Part shown: piece after piece, positions 18,254 to 25,798 of the stretch
How the letters are laid out: every line of letters starts with the position of its first letter
Numbering within the stretch: position 1 is the stretch's first letter
Assembly (NCBI RefSeq): GCF_965227725.1
Contig: NZ_CBDDGH010000003.1
Location: 124,001 to 188,000 of the forward strand
Direction of reading: 5' to 3'
From: Shimia sp965227725
GTDB taxonomy: Bacteria > Pseudomonadota > Alphaproteobacteria > Rhodobacterales > Rhodobacteraceae
DNA length: 64,000 bases
Translations under genes and position numbers: made by a program
The notes under the pieces: model-generated
The model's database searches: none
Told to the model about the DNA's origin: nothing
The model's input: the letters and a program-made list of their open reading frames with translations, nothing else

Positions 18254-18263
18254 CGCATAGAAA

Positions 18264-18280
18264 ATTCCACAATGCGGAAA
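18264..18280. promoter_or_regulatory. Candidate IclR operator before the iclR-type gene
   Basis: ATTCCACAATGCGGAAA is the reverse complement, at 16 of 17 positions, of the site at 7742-7758 upstream of maoC. It lies between the ligase stop and the regulator start, 13 bases before the ATG, which suits autoregulation. Confidence 0.65.
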
Positions 18281-18293
18281 TAGGCCCCTTTGC

Positions 18294-19121
18294 ATGAGAA
18301 AACGTTCCTTAGCGACCAGCGACACCAGCCAAGCGCCCGAGGCCGACCGCCAGTTTGTCACCGCCCTCTCCAGAGGGTTGGAGGTGCTGCGCTGCTTCCG
18401 TCCACGCGACCGCATGGGGCTGTCCAACCGAGAGCTGGCCGAGCGCACCGGCCTGCCCAACTCCACCGTCTCCCGCCTGACCTACACGCTGCTGCAAACC
18501 GGCTATCTGCTCTATGATGAGCAGACCGGGCGCTACCGCATCGGGGTGCCTGCGCTCAGCCTTGGATTTGCCTGCCTTGGCAGCATGCCCATCCGCGATG
18601 CCGCCAAGGAACATATGCAGCGGCTCGCCGACTACGCTGGGGACGGGGTGCAGGTAGCACTGGGTGCGCGCGACGAGCACACGGTGACTTATCTGGCCTG
18701 CGCGCGCGCGGAAAAAGGGATGATGTCCCTGCAACTCGGTGTCGGCTCGCGCATCTCTCTCGCCCGCTCCGCCATGGGCCGCGCCTATATTGCGGGATGC
18801 CAGCCTGAAGAACGCGCCGAAATCCTGGAAACACTGGCCATCCACCATGGCCCCGAACGCTGGCCATCGATCCTTGAGGGCATCAAAGACGCGGAACGCC
18901 AGATTGCCGAGAAAGGGTTTTACGGAAACTATGGCGACTGGCACGAGGGCGTGCATTCCATTGCCGTGCCCTTCCCGGTGCAAAGCGATGCCTCTCCGGA
19001 TCTGGCCCTCAACTTGGGTGGCCCCGCGCCCTTCCTGACACGAGAGCGGATGGAGAAAGATCTGGCCCCGCGTCTGATGGAAATTGCGCAGTCCCTGCGC
19101 TTGCACGCCACACAGATCTGA
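18294..19121 (+). CDS. IclR-family transcriptional regulator
   Basis: A 275-residue regulator. The N-terminal winged helix-turn-helix (about residues 18-80) includes LEVLRCFRPRDRMGLSNREL and RTGLPNSTVSRLTYTL; the C-terminal ligand-binding domain runs from about 95 to 265 and includes the family GSRISLARSAMGRAY segment. It is set between the ligase and the PhyH gene, and the palindrome in front of it is repeated before the maoC-thiolase unit, so it probably controls the whole cluster in response to a pathway acid or CoA ester. Confidence 0.93.
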   Translation: MRKRSLATSDTSQAPEADRQFVTALSRGLEVLRCFRPRDRMGLSNRELAERTGLPNSTVSRLTYTLLQTGYLLYDEQTGRYRIGVPALSLGFACLGSMPIRDAAKEHMQRLADYAGDGVQVALGARDEHTVTYLACARAEKGMMSLQLGVGSRISLARSAMGRAYIAGCQPEERAEILETLAIHHGPERWPSILEGIKDAERQIAEKGFYGNYGDWHEGVHSIAVPFPVQSDASPDLALNLGGPAPFLTRERMEKDLAPRLMEIAQSLRLHATQI

Positions 19122-19185
19122 AATCCGCTTGACCCTTCTGAGCGCCTGCACCACCGTGCGGGCGCAAGACTACCAGGAGGCCAAC

Positions 19186-19980
19186 ATGGCGCAGATCACC
19201 CAATCCGACATCGACACTTTTCAGACCGACGGTGTCGTGCTGATCAGAGGGCTGTTTGCCGATCATGTAGAGGCATTGCGCGCAGGCGTGGCCCGCAATA
19301 TGGACGCGCCCGGCCCCTTTGCTTCCAACAATGAGAAAGCCGGAGAAACCGGTCGTTTCTTTGATGACTATTGCAACTGGCAGCGCATTCCGGAATTTCA
19401 GGAGGTCATCGAAACCTCCCAAGCCTCCGAGATCGCCGCACAGTTGATGCAATCACAGAGCGTGCAGATGTTTCACGACCACGTGCTTGTGAAAGAACCC
19501 GGCACCTCCATGGCAACCCCATGGCACACCGACGGGCCTTACTACTTTGTCGAGGGCAGCCAGACCATCAGCTTCTGGTCGCCGCTGGATCCGGTGAAAG
19601 ACGCCACCCTGCGCATGGTGGCAGGCAGCCACAAATGGGAAAAGCCGGTCCTGCCCACCCGCTGGGTCTCCGAGGAAAGCTTCTTCCCCAATGAAGACGA
19701 CTACATGCCGATCCCCGATCCGGATGCCGAAGGCATGCGCGTGCTGGAATGGGAAATGGAGCCGGGCGATGCGGTGGCGTTCAACTACCACATCCTGCAT
19801 GGCGCGCGTGGCAACACCGCCACCTCCCGCCGCCGCGCCTTTTCGCTCCGTCTGCTGGGGGATGATGCGCGCTATGTCGAGCGTCCGGGCCGCACCTCAC
19901 CGCCGTTCCCGGGCCATGAAATGCAAGAAGGCCAGAAACTTCGGGAAGACTGGTTCCCGATGCTCTGGCCTCGCAGCTAA
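19186..19980 (+). CDS. Phytanoyl-CoA dioxygenase (PhyH) family protein
   Basis: A 264-residue Fe(II)/2-oxoglutarate oxygenase. The iron ligands are His114 and Asp116 in TPWHTDGPYY and the distal His in YHILHGARGNT; the 2-oxoglutarate Arg is in the following SRRRAFSLRL. Start ATG 19186 has AGGAGG six bases upstream. It is the last gene of the ligase-iclR unit, with 64 bases between it and iclR. Alpha-hydroxylation of a branched acyl-CoA or of a small molecule is possible; PhyH proteins in marine bacteria vary widely in substrate. Confidence 0.9.
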   Translation: MAQITQSDIDTFQTDGVVLIRGLFADHVEALRAGVARNMDAPGPFASNNEKAGETGRFFDDYCNWQRIPEFQEVIETSQASEIAAQLMQSQSVQMFHDHVLVKEPGTSMATPWHTDGPYYFVEGSQTISFWSPLDPVKDATLRMVAGSHKWEKPVLPTRWVSEESFFPNEDDYMPIPDPDAEGMRVLEWEMEPGDAVAFNYHILHGARGNTATSRRRAFSLRLLGDDARYVERPGRTSPPFPGHEMQEGQKLREDWFPMLWPRS

Positions 19981-20013
19981 GCCAACCTGACTTAGCGAAA
20001 CAGTTTACAGGGA

Positions 20014-20481
20014 TCAGCTGTTGCTCAGCTGGTCCTTCACTCTTGGGCCCACTTTGCCAAAATCCATCTGGCCGGTGTATTTGGCCTTCAGCGCGCCCAT
20101 GACCTTGCCCATGTCACGGATCGACTCAGCGCCCACTTCGGACATTGCCGCCGTGATCGCCGCAGTGATCTCGTCATCGCTGAGCTGTTTGGGAAGGAAC
20201 TCTTCGATCACCGGGATTTCGCCCAGTTCCCGCTCTGCCAGATCCAGACGCCCGCCTTCCTCATAGGTGCGCGCGCTTTCCTGACGCTGTTTGACCATTT
20301 TGGCCAGGATCGACAGGATTTCCCCATCGCCCACACCGGCGCTGTCGTCACCCTCGCCCCGCGCTGCAATGTCACGATCTTTGATCGCAGCCATGATCAG
20401 GCGCAATGTCGAAAGCCGGTCAGCGGCTCGGTCACGCATCGCTTGTTTCAATGCGCTATTGATGTCGTCTCTGAGTGCCAT
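20014..20481 (-). CDS. GatB/YqeY domain-containing protein
   Basis: A 155-residue YqeY-family protein starting MALRDDINSALKQAMRDR, with the conserved RLSTLRLIMAAIKDRDIA helix, the central VKQRQESARTYEEGGR and the C-terminal GKVMGALKAKYTGQMDFGKVGP. The fold matches the tail domain of the GatB amidotransferase subunit and probably binds tRNA or an aminoacyl-tRNA. It lies divergent from carA, an arrangement common in alphaproteobacteria. Confidence 0.95.
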   Translation of the reverse strand: MALRDDINSALKQAMRDRAADRLSTLRLIMAAIKDRDIAARGEGDDSAGVGDGEILSILAKMVKQRQESARTYEEGGRLDLAERELGEIPVIEEFLPKQLSDDEITAAITAAMSEVGAESIRDMGKVMGALKAKYTGQMDFGKVGPRVKDQLSNS

Positions 20482-20664
20482 TCATCTTGCCAATTGCTGT
20501 CAAACACAAGCCTGCGACCTTACAGAAACGTAAACTGACTCGCAACAGCGGGAATTTTTTGTCCAAACCCCTTAAAACAAGGGCTTCGCTTCGCCATAGA
20601 ATTGCTTGACGCCCGCCGTGCGGCGACATATGCATCGGCCAATTTGCCAGCCGGAGACTCGCCC

Positions 20665-21819
20665 ATGACCGCATCGACCCCCGATCACCCGACCGCCTGC
20701 CTCGCGCTTGCTGATGGCACTCTGTTTTACGGACGTGGCTTTGGGGCCACCGGCGAAACTGTCGCGGAGCTCTGCTTTAACACCGCGATGACCGGCTATC
20801 AGGAAATCATGACCGACCCGTCTTATGCAGGCCAGGTTGTCACCTTCACCTTCCCCCACATCGGCAACACCGGTGTGAACCCGGAAGATGATGAAACCGG
20901 GGATCCGGTGGCCGAAGGCATGGTGGTGAAATGGGACCCGACCGCGCCTTCCAACTGGCGCTCTGTTGAAACGCTCTCCGACTGGCTCGCCGCACGCGGC
21001 CGCATCGCCATTGGCGGGATCGACACCCGCCGCCTGACCCGCGCAATCCGCCAACAAGGCGCGCCACACGTGGCACTCGCCCACGACCCGGATGGCAACT
21101 TTGACACCGAAGCGCTGATCGCCAAGGCACGCGCCTTCTCCGGCCTTGAAGGGCTCGACCTCGCCAAAGAAGTGACCTGCGCACAAAGCTACCGCTGGGA
21201 CGAAATGCGGTGGGCATGGCCAGACGGCTACCCGACCCAAACCGCGCCCAAGCACAAAGTGGTTGCCGTGGACTTTGGCGCCAAACGCAACATCCTGCGC
21301 TGCCTCGCCTCTGTGGGCTGTGACGTCACCGTCCTGCCCGCCACCGCGACCGCCGAAGAAGTGCTCGCCCATGGCCCGGACGGTGTGTTCCTGTCCAACG
21401 GTCCGGGTGACCCGGCCGCCACAGGGGAATATGCAGTTCCGATGATCCAGGACGTTCTGAAAGCGGACATCCCGGTCTTTGGCATTTGCCTCGGCCACCA
21501 GATGCTCGCCCTCGCGCTTGGCGCCAAGACCGTGAAAATGAACCACGGCCACCACGGCGCGAACCACCCGGTGAAGGATCATGACACCGGCAAAGTGGAA
21601 ATCACCTCCATGAACCACGGCTTTGCCGTCGACGGCCAAACCCTGCCCGAAGGTGTGGTGGAGTCCCACGTGTCCCTGTTTGACGGCTCAAACTGTGGCA
21701 TCCGCATGGCCGACCGTCCGGTCTTCTCGGTGCAGCACCACCCAGAAGCCAGCCCCGGCCCGCAGGACAGCTTCTACCTGTTTGAGAACTTTGCAGCAGC
21801 CATGGCGGCCCGCGCCTAA
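20665..21819 (+). CDS. carA: Carbamoyl-phosphate synthase small subunit
   Basis: The glutaminase subunit that supplies ammonia to CarB for carbamoyl phosphate in arginine and pyrimidine synthesis. The 384 residues hold the N-terminal CPSase_sm_chain domain (about 10-140) and a class I glutamine amidotransferase with nucleophile Cys275 in VFGICLGHQM and His359/Glu361 in QHHPEASPGPQD. The start ATG 20665 has CCGGAG eight bases upstream; a longer reading frame to 20602 lacks a ribosome site. carB is not in the window. The gene ends in a strong terminator. Confidence 0.98.
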   Translation: MTASTPDHPTACLALADGTLFYGRGFGATGETVAELCFNTAMTGYQEIMTDPSYAGQVVTFTFPHIGNTGVNPEDDETGDPVAEGMVVKWDPTAPSNWRSVETLSDWLAARGRIAIGGIDTRRLTRAIRQQGAPHVALAHDPDGNFDTEALIAKARAFSGLEGLDLAKEVTCAQSYRWDEMRWAWPDGYPTQTAPKHKVVAVDFGAKRNILRCLASVGCDVTVLPATATAEEVLAHGPDGVFLSNGPGDPAATGEYAVPMIQDVLKADIPVFGICLGHQMLALALGAKTVKMNHGHHGANHPVKDHDTGKVEITSMNHGFAVDGQTLPEGVVESHVSLFDGSNCGIRMADRPVFSVQHHPEASPGPQDSFYLFENFAAAMAARA

Positions 21820-21847
21820 CCTCGCCGCAAAGCACTAAAAACACTCA

Positions 21848-21878
21848 AACCCGATCTGCACCGCAGGTCGGGTTTTTT
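21848..21878 (+). terminator. Rho-independent terminator of carA
   Basis: A 12-bp stem (AACCCGATCTGC and GCAGGTCGGGTT, one G-T pair) with a three-base loop, followed by a run of six T. Position and form fit the end of the carA transcript. Confidence 0.9.
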
Positions 21879-21906
21879 AACTTTTTGCCCGCCCAAGACG
21901 ATCTCG

Positions 21907-21922
21907 TTAACCACCTGTTAAC
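21907..21922. promoter_or_regulatory. CtrA-type binding site upstream of the glycosyltransferase
   Basis: TTAA-CCACCTG-TTAAC is a perfect match to the full CtrA consensus TTAA-N7-TTAAC. It lies 45 bases before the ATG of the glycosyltransferase gene at 21968 and after the carA terminator, in the right place for direct control. CtrA in Rhodobacteraceae governs motility, c-di-GMP and surface functions. Confidence 0.7.
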
Positions 21923-21967
21923 CATAAAGGCGCAGCCTGAAACTGCGAAACAAAGCAGGTGGGCGAC

Positions 21968-23908
21968 ATGGCAGCCGCACGACTGCAAAAACTTTCGGCA
22001 CCACCGCTCACGCGACAGAGCGCGCGCCTTCCCCTGGCGCGTGCTCTGATCGAGCGCAATACAGTGACACCGTGGCAGGTGTTTTACGCGCTGCAACACG
22101 AAGCCCAGTGGGACGCTTCCCTCCCCGAGATATTAACCGCGCGCGGCTGGATTTCAGAGCCGGACATGCGCGCCCTGTTGGCCGAACGCCATGATCTGCG
22201 GCAGGTCGATCTCAGCCGAACGCCGCCCGCTGCGGAGCTGGCCACGCTCCTGCCCCCGGAATTTTGTCTGCAGCACAGCGTGTTGCCTTGGGCGCGGCTT
22301 GGCGAAACGGTGATCCTTCTGACAGGCCGTCCGCAAGCGCTGGAAACACTGCGCGCCGCCCTGCCCGATCCTCTGAAATCCGCGCTCTTTGCTGTTGCGA
22401 GCCGCCAAGACATCGAGCATCACATCGCGCTCTTTCATCGCAAATCCCTGACTCACCGCGCAGAAACAAGTGTGGCGGAGGCAGACAGCTGCCGCACGCT
22501 CGGGCATGCACGCAAAGGCAAAACAGCGATCTTGCTGGCGATCCTGACATTGATTGCCGGTCTCGCGGCGGCTTTCCCGACACTCCTGCGCGACACGCTG
22601 CTCTTTTGGACATTGCTCACCCTGATGGGCGCAATTTTTTTACGCTTTGCAGCCCTCTATCAAGCGGCCGTTTCTGCGCGCGACCCGACCGCCGCAAATA
22701 CGCTCCCCGAAACTGCCCCGCCAACCGCGATCCCGCTACCTCTCCCCCGCATTTCCGTTCTGGTGCCGCTGTTTGACGAGCCGGAAATCGCATCCGCCTT
22801 GATCCAGAGGCTCACCCATCTCACCTACCCGCGCGCGCTGCTGGAAATCGTGCTGGTACTGGAGGAGAAAGACACCCAAACCCGCGCGGCCATTGCCAAA
22901 ACGCGATTGCCTCGTTGGATGCGCGTTGTCGAAGTCCCGGCAGGTTCCGGCATCACCACCAAACCCCGCGCGCTGAACTACGCGCTCCCGTTTTGTCGCG
23001 GCGACATCATTGGTGTCTGGGACGCCGAGGACGCCCCGGCCAGTGATCAACTGGAAAAAGTGGCGGCCCACTTCGCGCGCGCGGCACCGGATGTGGCCTG
23101 CCTGCAAGGCACGCTGGACTACTACAACCCCTACACCAACTGGCTCTCACGCTGCTTCACCATCGAATATGCTGCGTGGTTCCGGCTGGTGTTGCCCGGC
23201 CTTTCAAAGTTGGGGTTTGCGATCCCTCTGGGCGGCACCACGCTGTTTTTCCGCCGCGCCATTCTGGATGACCTCGGTGGCTGGGACAGCCACAACGTGA
23301 CCGAAGACGCAGACCTCGGCATCCGCCTTGCCCGTCACGGCTACCGCACCGAGCTGCTGGACAGCGTCACCCAGGAAGAAGCCAATTGCGCGCCCATCGC
23401 CTGGATTCGCCAGCGGTCCCGCTGGCTCAAAGGCTATGCGGCCACCTACATTGTCCACATGCGCCAGCCCCGGCAGCTTTTGCAATCCTTGGGGCTGCGA
23501 GGATTTATGGGGTTCCAGCTGATCTTCCTTTGCAGCCTCAGCCAATTCTTGCTGGCCCCCCTGCTCTGGCTGCTCTGGGGGGCGGCCTTTGGCCTGCCCG
23601 CGCCGCTGATCGGCCATCTGACCCCCAACATGCAAACTGCCATCACGGCGCTTTTGCTGACCGCCGCCGCAACCAATGGTGCCATCTGGATTGCTGCTGT
23701 TGCCAAAACCAAACGGCCACGGCTCTACAAATGGATATTCGCGATGCTGATCTATTTCCCGCTCGCCACGCTGGCGGCGTTCAAAGGCATGATCGAAATC
23801 GCCGTGGCGCCGTTCTATTGGGACAAAACCCGCCATGGCCGCACCGCGGAAGGCATCTCCCACGGTGTCGAGACTCCGGTCCAGAGCACAGACACAGCGG
23901 AGATCTAA
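21968..23908 (+). CDS. Membrane glycosyltransferase, family 2, with an N-terminal MshEN-like domain
   Basis: A 646-residue inner-membrane processive-type glycosyltransferase. The first 150 residues resemble the MshEN / type II secretion E N-terminal domain, a fold able to bind c-di-GMP in some proteins. Two membrane helices follow (about 175-225), then a GT2 domain with PLFDEPE, the DxD-like DAEDAP, TEDADLGIRLARHGY and the processive QRSRW motif, then three or four C-terminal helices. It probably makes or exports a surface polysaccharide; the product is unknown. ATG 21968 is chosen over GTG 21959. A perfect CtrA site precedes it. Confidence 0.88.
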   Translation: MAAARLQKLSAPPLTRQSARLPLARALIERNTVTPWQVFYALQHEAQWDASLPEILTARGWISEPDMRALLAERHDLRQVDLSRTPPAAELATLLPPEFCLQHSVLPWARLGETVILLTGRPQALETLRAALPDPLKSALFAVASRQDIEHHIALFHRKSLTHRAETSVAEADSCRTLGHARKGKTAILLAILTLIAGLAAAFPTLLRDTLLFWTLLTLMGAIFLRFAALYQAAVSARDPTAANTLPETAPPTAIPLPLPRISVLVPLFDEPEIASALIQRLTHLTYPRALLEIVLVLEEKDTQTRAAIAKTRLPRWMRVVEVPAGSGITTKPRALNYALPFCRGDIIGVWDAEDAPASDQLEKVAAHFARAAPDVACLQGTLDYYNPYTNWLSRCFTIEYAAWFRLVLPGLSKLGFAIPLGGTTLFFRRAILDDLGGWDSHNVTEDADLGIRLARHGYRTELLDSVTQEEANCAPIAWIRQRSRWLKGYAATYIVHMRQPRQLLQSLGLRGFMGFQLIFLCSLSQFLLAPLLWLLWGAAFGLPAPLIGHLTPNMQTAITALLLTAAATNGAIWIAAVAKTKRPRLYKWIFAMLIYFPLATLAAFKGMIEIAVAPFYWDKTRHGRTAEGISHGVETPVQSTDTAEI

Positions 23909-23909
23909 A

Positions 23910-24548
23910 TCAGCTCTCGTTTTCCTGTTTCAGGCGCGTGACAAAGGCCGTTGAGATATGGGCACGCAGCGCTTCATCGGCCGCATCTCCGTCACCGGCT
24001 GTGATCGCATCCACAATGGCCTGATGCTCCACAATCGTGTCCTCACCCCGCCCTTCCACAGCAATGGAGGTGGTCGCCATCAAAGCCATGGAGCGATGCA
24101 CGAGGTCGAGCTGCTGCACCAGATACCGGTTGTGGCTGGCCAGATGGATCTGCTTATGAAACCGCCGGTTTGACCGCGCCAAGGCAGAGGGGTCGTCCAC
24201 CCGCGCCTGATCGGCCTCCACCATGTCACGCAGCACGCGCACCTCTTCTTGGGTGGCGTGACGCGCTGCCAGACGGGCCGCCAGCCCCTCAAGCTCGCTG
24301 CGCACCACATAGAGCTCCGCCATCTGGTTGTGGTCCAGTGAGTTCACAATCAGGCTGCGCCCGTCTCGCGCCAATAGCGACTGAGTTTCCAGCCGTTGCA
24401 ACGCCTCACGGATCGGGGTGCGCGACATGCCAAACTTCTCGGCCAGATCGCTTTCCACCAGCCGGTCCCCCGGTTTGTAGACCCCCACATCAATGGCCTC
24501 CAGAATAAGCGTGTAGGCGTCCTTATTCGGGCGAGCGCTTTGGGACAT
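23910..24548 (-). CDS. GntR-family transcriptional regulator (FadR/FCD type)
   Basis: A 212-residue regulator. The winged helix-turn-helix (about 10-75) has the family sequence YKPGDRLVESDLAEKFGMSR followed by TPIREALQRLE. The all-helical FCD domain follows, with metal-binding His candidates in FHKQIHLASHN and EHQAIVDAI. Start ATG 24548 has AGGAAG upstream; further in-frame codons reach back to 24641 without a good ribosome site. It is divergent from the pyrimidine nucleotidase and convergent with the glycosyltransferase, one base apart, so no clear target gene is adjacent. Confidence 0.93.
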   Translation of the reverse strand: MSQSARPNKDAYTLILEAIDVGVYKPGDRLVESDLAEKFGMSRTPIREALQRLETQSLLARDGRSLIVNSLDHNQMAELYVVRSELEGLAARLAARHATQEEVRVLRDMVEADQARVDDPSALARSNRRFHKQIHLASHNRYLVQQLDLVHRSMALMATTSIAVEGRGEDTIVEHQAIVDAITAGDGDAADEALRAHISTAFVTRLKQENES

Positions 24549-24675
24549 ATCGGGCAGCTTCCTTTGCTTCGTTGTGCGGGCCAGCATCGCGCAGCCCCCA
24601 AGGTGATGCAACCCCGCCAAAGGCGACAAACGCTCCCCCATTGCGCAGAGGACGCCCCGCGCGTATCACGCCTCT

Positions 24676-25320
24676 ATGCCTAAAGATGCTTTTTCCCATG
24701 TCACCACCTGGGTGTTTGATCTCGACAACACCCTCTATCCGCCTCAGGCCCGCTTGTTTGATCAGATCGAAGTGCGCATGACCGACTATGTCATGACGAC
24801 GCTTGGGGTGGATCGCGACACCGCTGACCGGATGCGCAAAGAGTATTGGGCGCGCTATGGCACAACGCTCACAGGCCTGATGCGCGAACATGACGTGGAC
24901 CCTGCGCCTTATCTTGTGGATGTTCACGACATCTCTCTGGACCATCTGGAGCCGGACGCGGCGCTTGCCTCCCATATCAAGGCACTGCCGGGCCGTTGCA
25001 TCGTCTACACCAATGGCACCGCGCCTTATGCCGAGCGCGTGCTTGCCGCCCGTGGCCTTGAGGGGCTCTTTGACGCCATCTACGGGGTGGAGCACGCCGA
25101 CTTTCTGCCCAAGCCCGAACGCGCGGCGTTTGAGACAATTTTCAGCAAAGATGGCCTCACAACACATGACGCTGCGATGTTTGAAGACGACCCGCGAAAC
25201 CTGCGGGCGCCTCATGACATGGGCATGCGCACCGTGCACGTAGCCCCTGATTCTTTGGAAGAATCTCATATTCACTTCCACACGGACGACCTCACCGCCT
25301 TCCTTGCAAAGCTGCTCTGA
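24676..25320 (+). CDS. Pyrimidine 5'-nucleotidase-like HAD hydrolase
   Basis: A 214-residue HAD phosphatase of the SDT1/PHM8-like group. Motif I is VFDLDNTLYPP (nucleophile Asp15 and Asp17), motif II is YTNGT, and motif III/IV is KPERAAF with FEDDPRN. The cap domain lies between residues 30 and 90. Homologues dephosphorylate UMP and CMP or other small phosphates. It is divergent from the GntR regulator; 127 bases separate the start codons. Confidence 0.9.
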   Translation: MPKDAFSHVTTWVFDLDNTLYPPQARLFDQIEVRMTDYVMTTLGVDRDTADRMRKEYWARYGTTLTGLMREHDVDPAPYLVDVHDISLDHLEPDAALASHIKALPGRCIVYTNGTAPYAERVLAARGLEGLFDAIYGVEHADFLPKPERAAFETIFSKDGLTTHDAAMFEDDPRNLRAPHDMGMRTVHVAPDSLEESHIHFHTDDLTAFLAKLL

Positions 25321-25483
25321 GCGCTTTACCTGCGACACTCTGACCGCTTTCGCCCGATCCCGGGATGCCTATGTCAGACGGCGCGACAGGACAGATTCCC
25401 GGATAGATTTCCAAACTCTGGAAAGATGCCTGCTGTTGCGCAGCAATCGCGGCCGTTTTTGCGGCGCACCTCCTCCAATTTAT

Positions 25484-25499
25484 CTGCCGCCTGCGGCAG
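25484..25499. repeat. Short palindrome in the leader of the 72-aa membrane protein gene
   Basis: CTGCCGC-CT-GCGGCAG is a perfect inverted repeat of two seven-base arms, ending 19 bases before the ATG at 25519. It could be a regulator site or an RNA hairpin in the leader; nothing more can be read from it. Confidence 0.4.
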
Positions 25500-25518
25500 T
25501 CGTGAACAGGACACTTCC

Positions 25519-25737
25519 ATGAGCCTTGCAGATGCCTCCGATCTGACCACCCACTCCCATGCCGATGACCACGGTGCTGAAATCACCGGTGCGGGCTGGG
25601 TCTATGCCATTGTTGCGCTGCTGGTTGTGCTTTGGGGCACCTCCATCGCCCTGTTCGGCATTCCGGGCCTCTTCATCCCGGCCGTGGGTGCGGTTCCAGT
25701 GATTTTTCTGGCGCTGGTTCTGATCTCCAGAGGGTGA
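25519..25737 (+). CDS. Small two-helix membrane protein (72 aa), unknown function
   Basis: The N-terminal 27 residues are polar and rich in His, Asp and Thr (THSHADDHG), followed by two hydrophobic segments (GWVYAIVALLVVLWGTSIAL and GLFIPAVGAVPVIFLALVLI) separated by FGIPG. The ATG at 25519 is preferred over a longer frame from 25426 because the protein then starts cleanly before the polar tail. I do not recognise the family. It sits 61 bases before the UbiH-like gene on the same strand, so the two may be transcribed together. Confidence 0.65.
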   Translation: MSLADASDLTTHSHADDHGAEITGAGWVYAIVALLVVLWGTSIALFGIPGLFIPAVGAVPVIFLALVLISRG

Positions 25738-25798
25738 CAACCCGCCCACTTGGAACCCGCTCCGCGCGGGCGTATGTTGCGCGCCAGGAGGCGCAGCC

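Noticed and set aside
20482..20664. Riboswitch or attenuator before carA
   Set aside because: No convincing stem-terminator pair or leader peptide was seen in this region.
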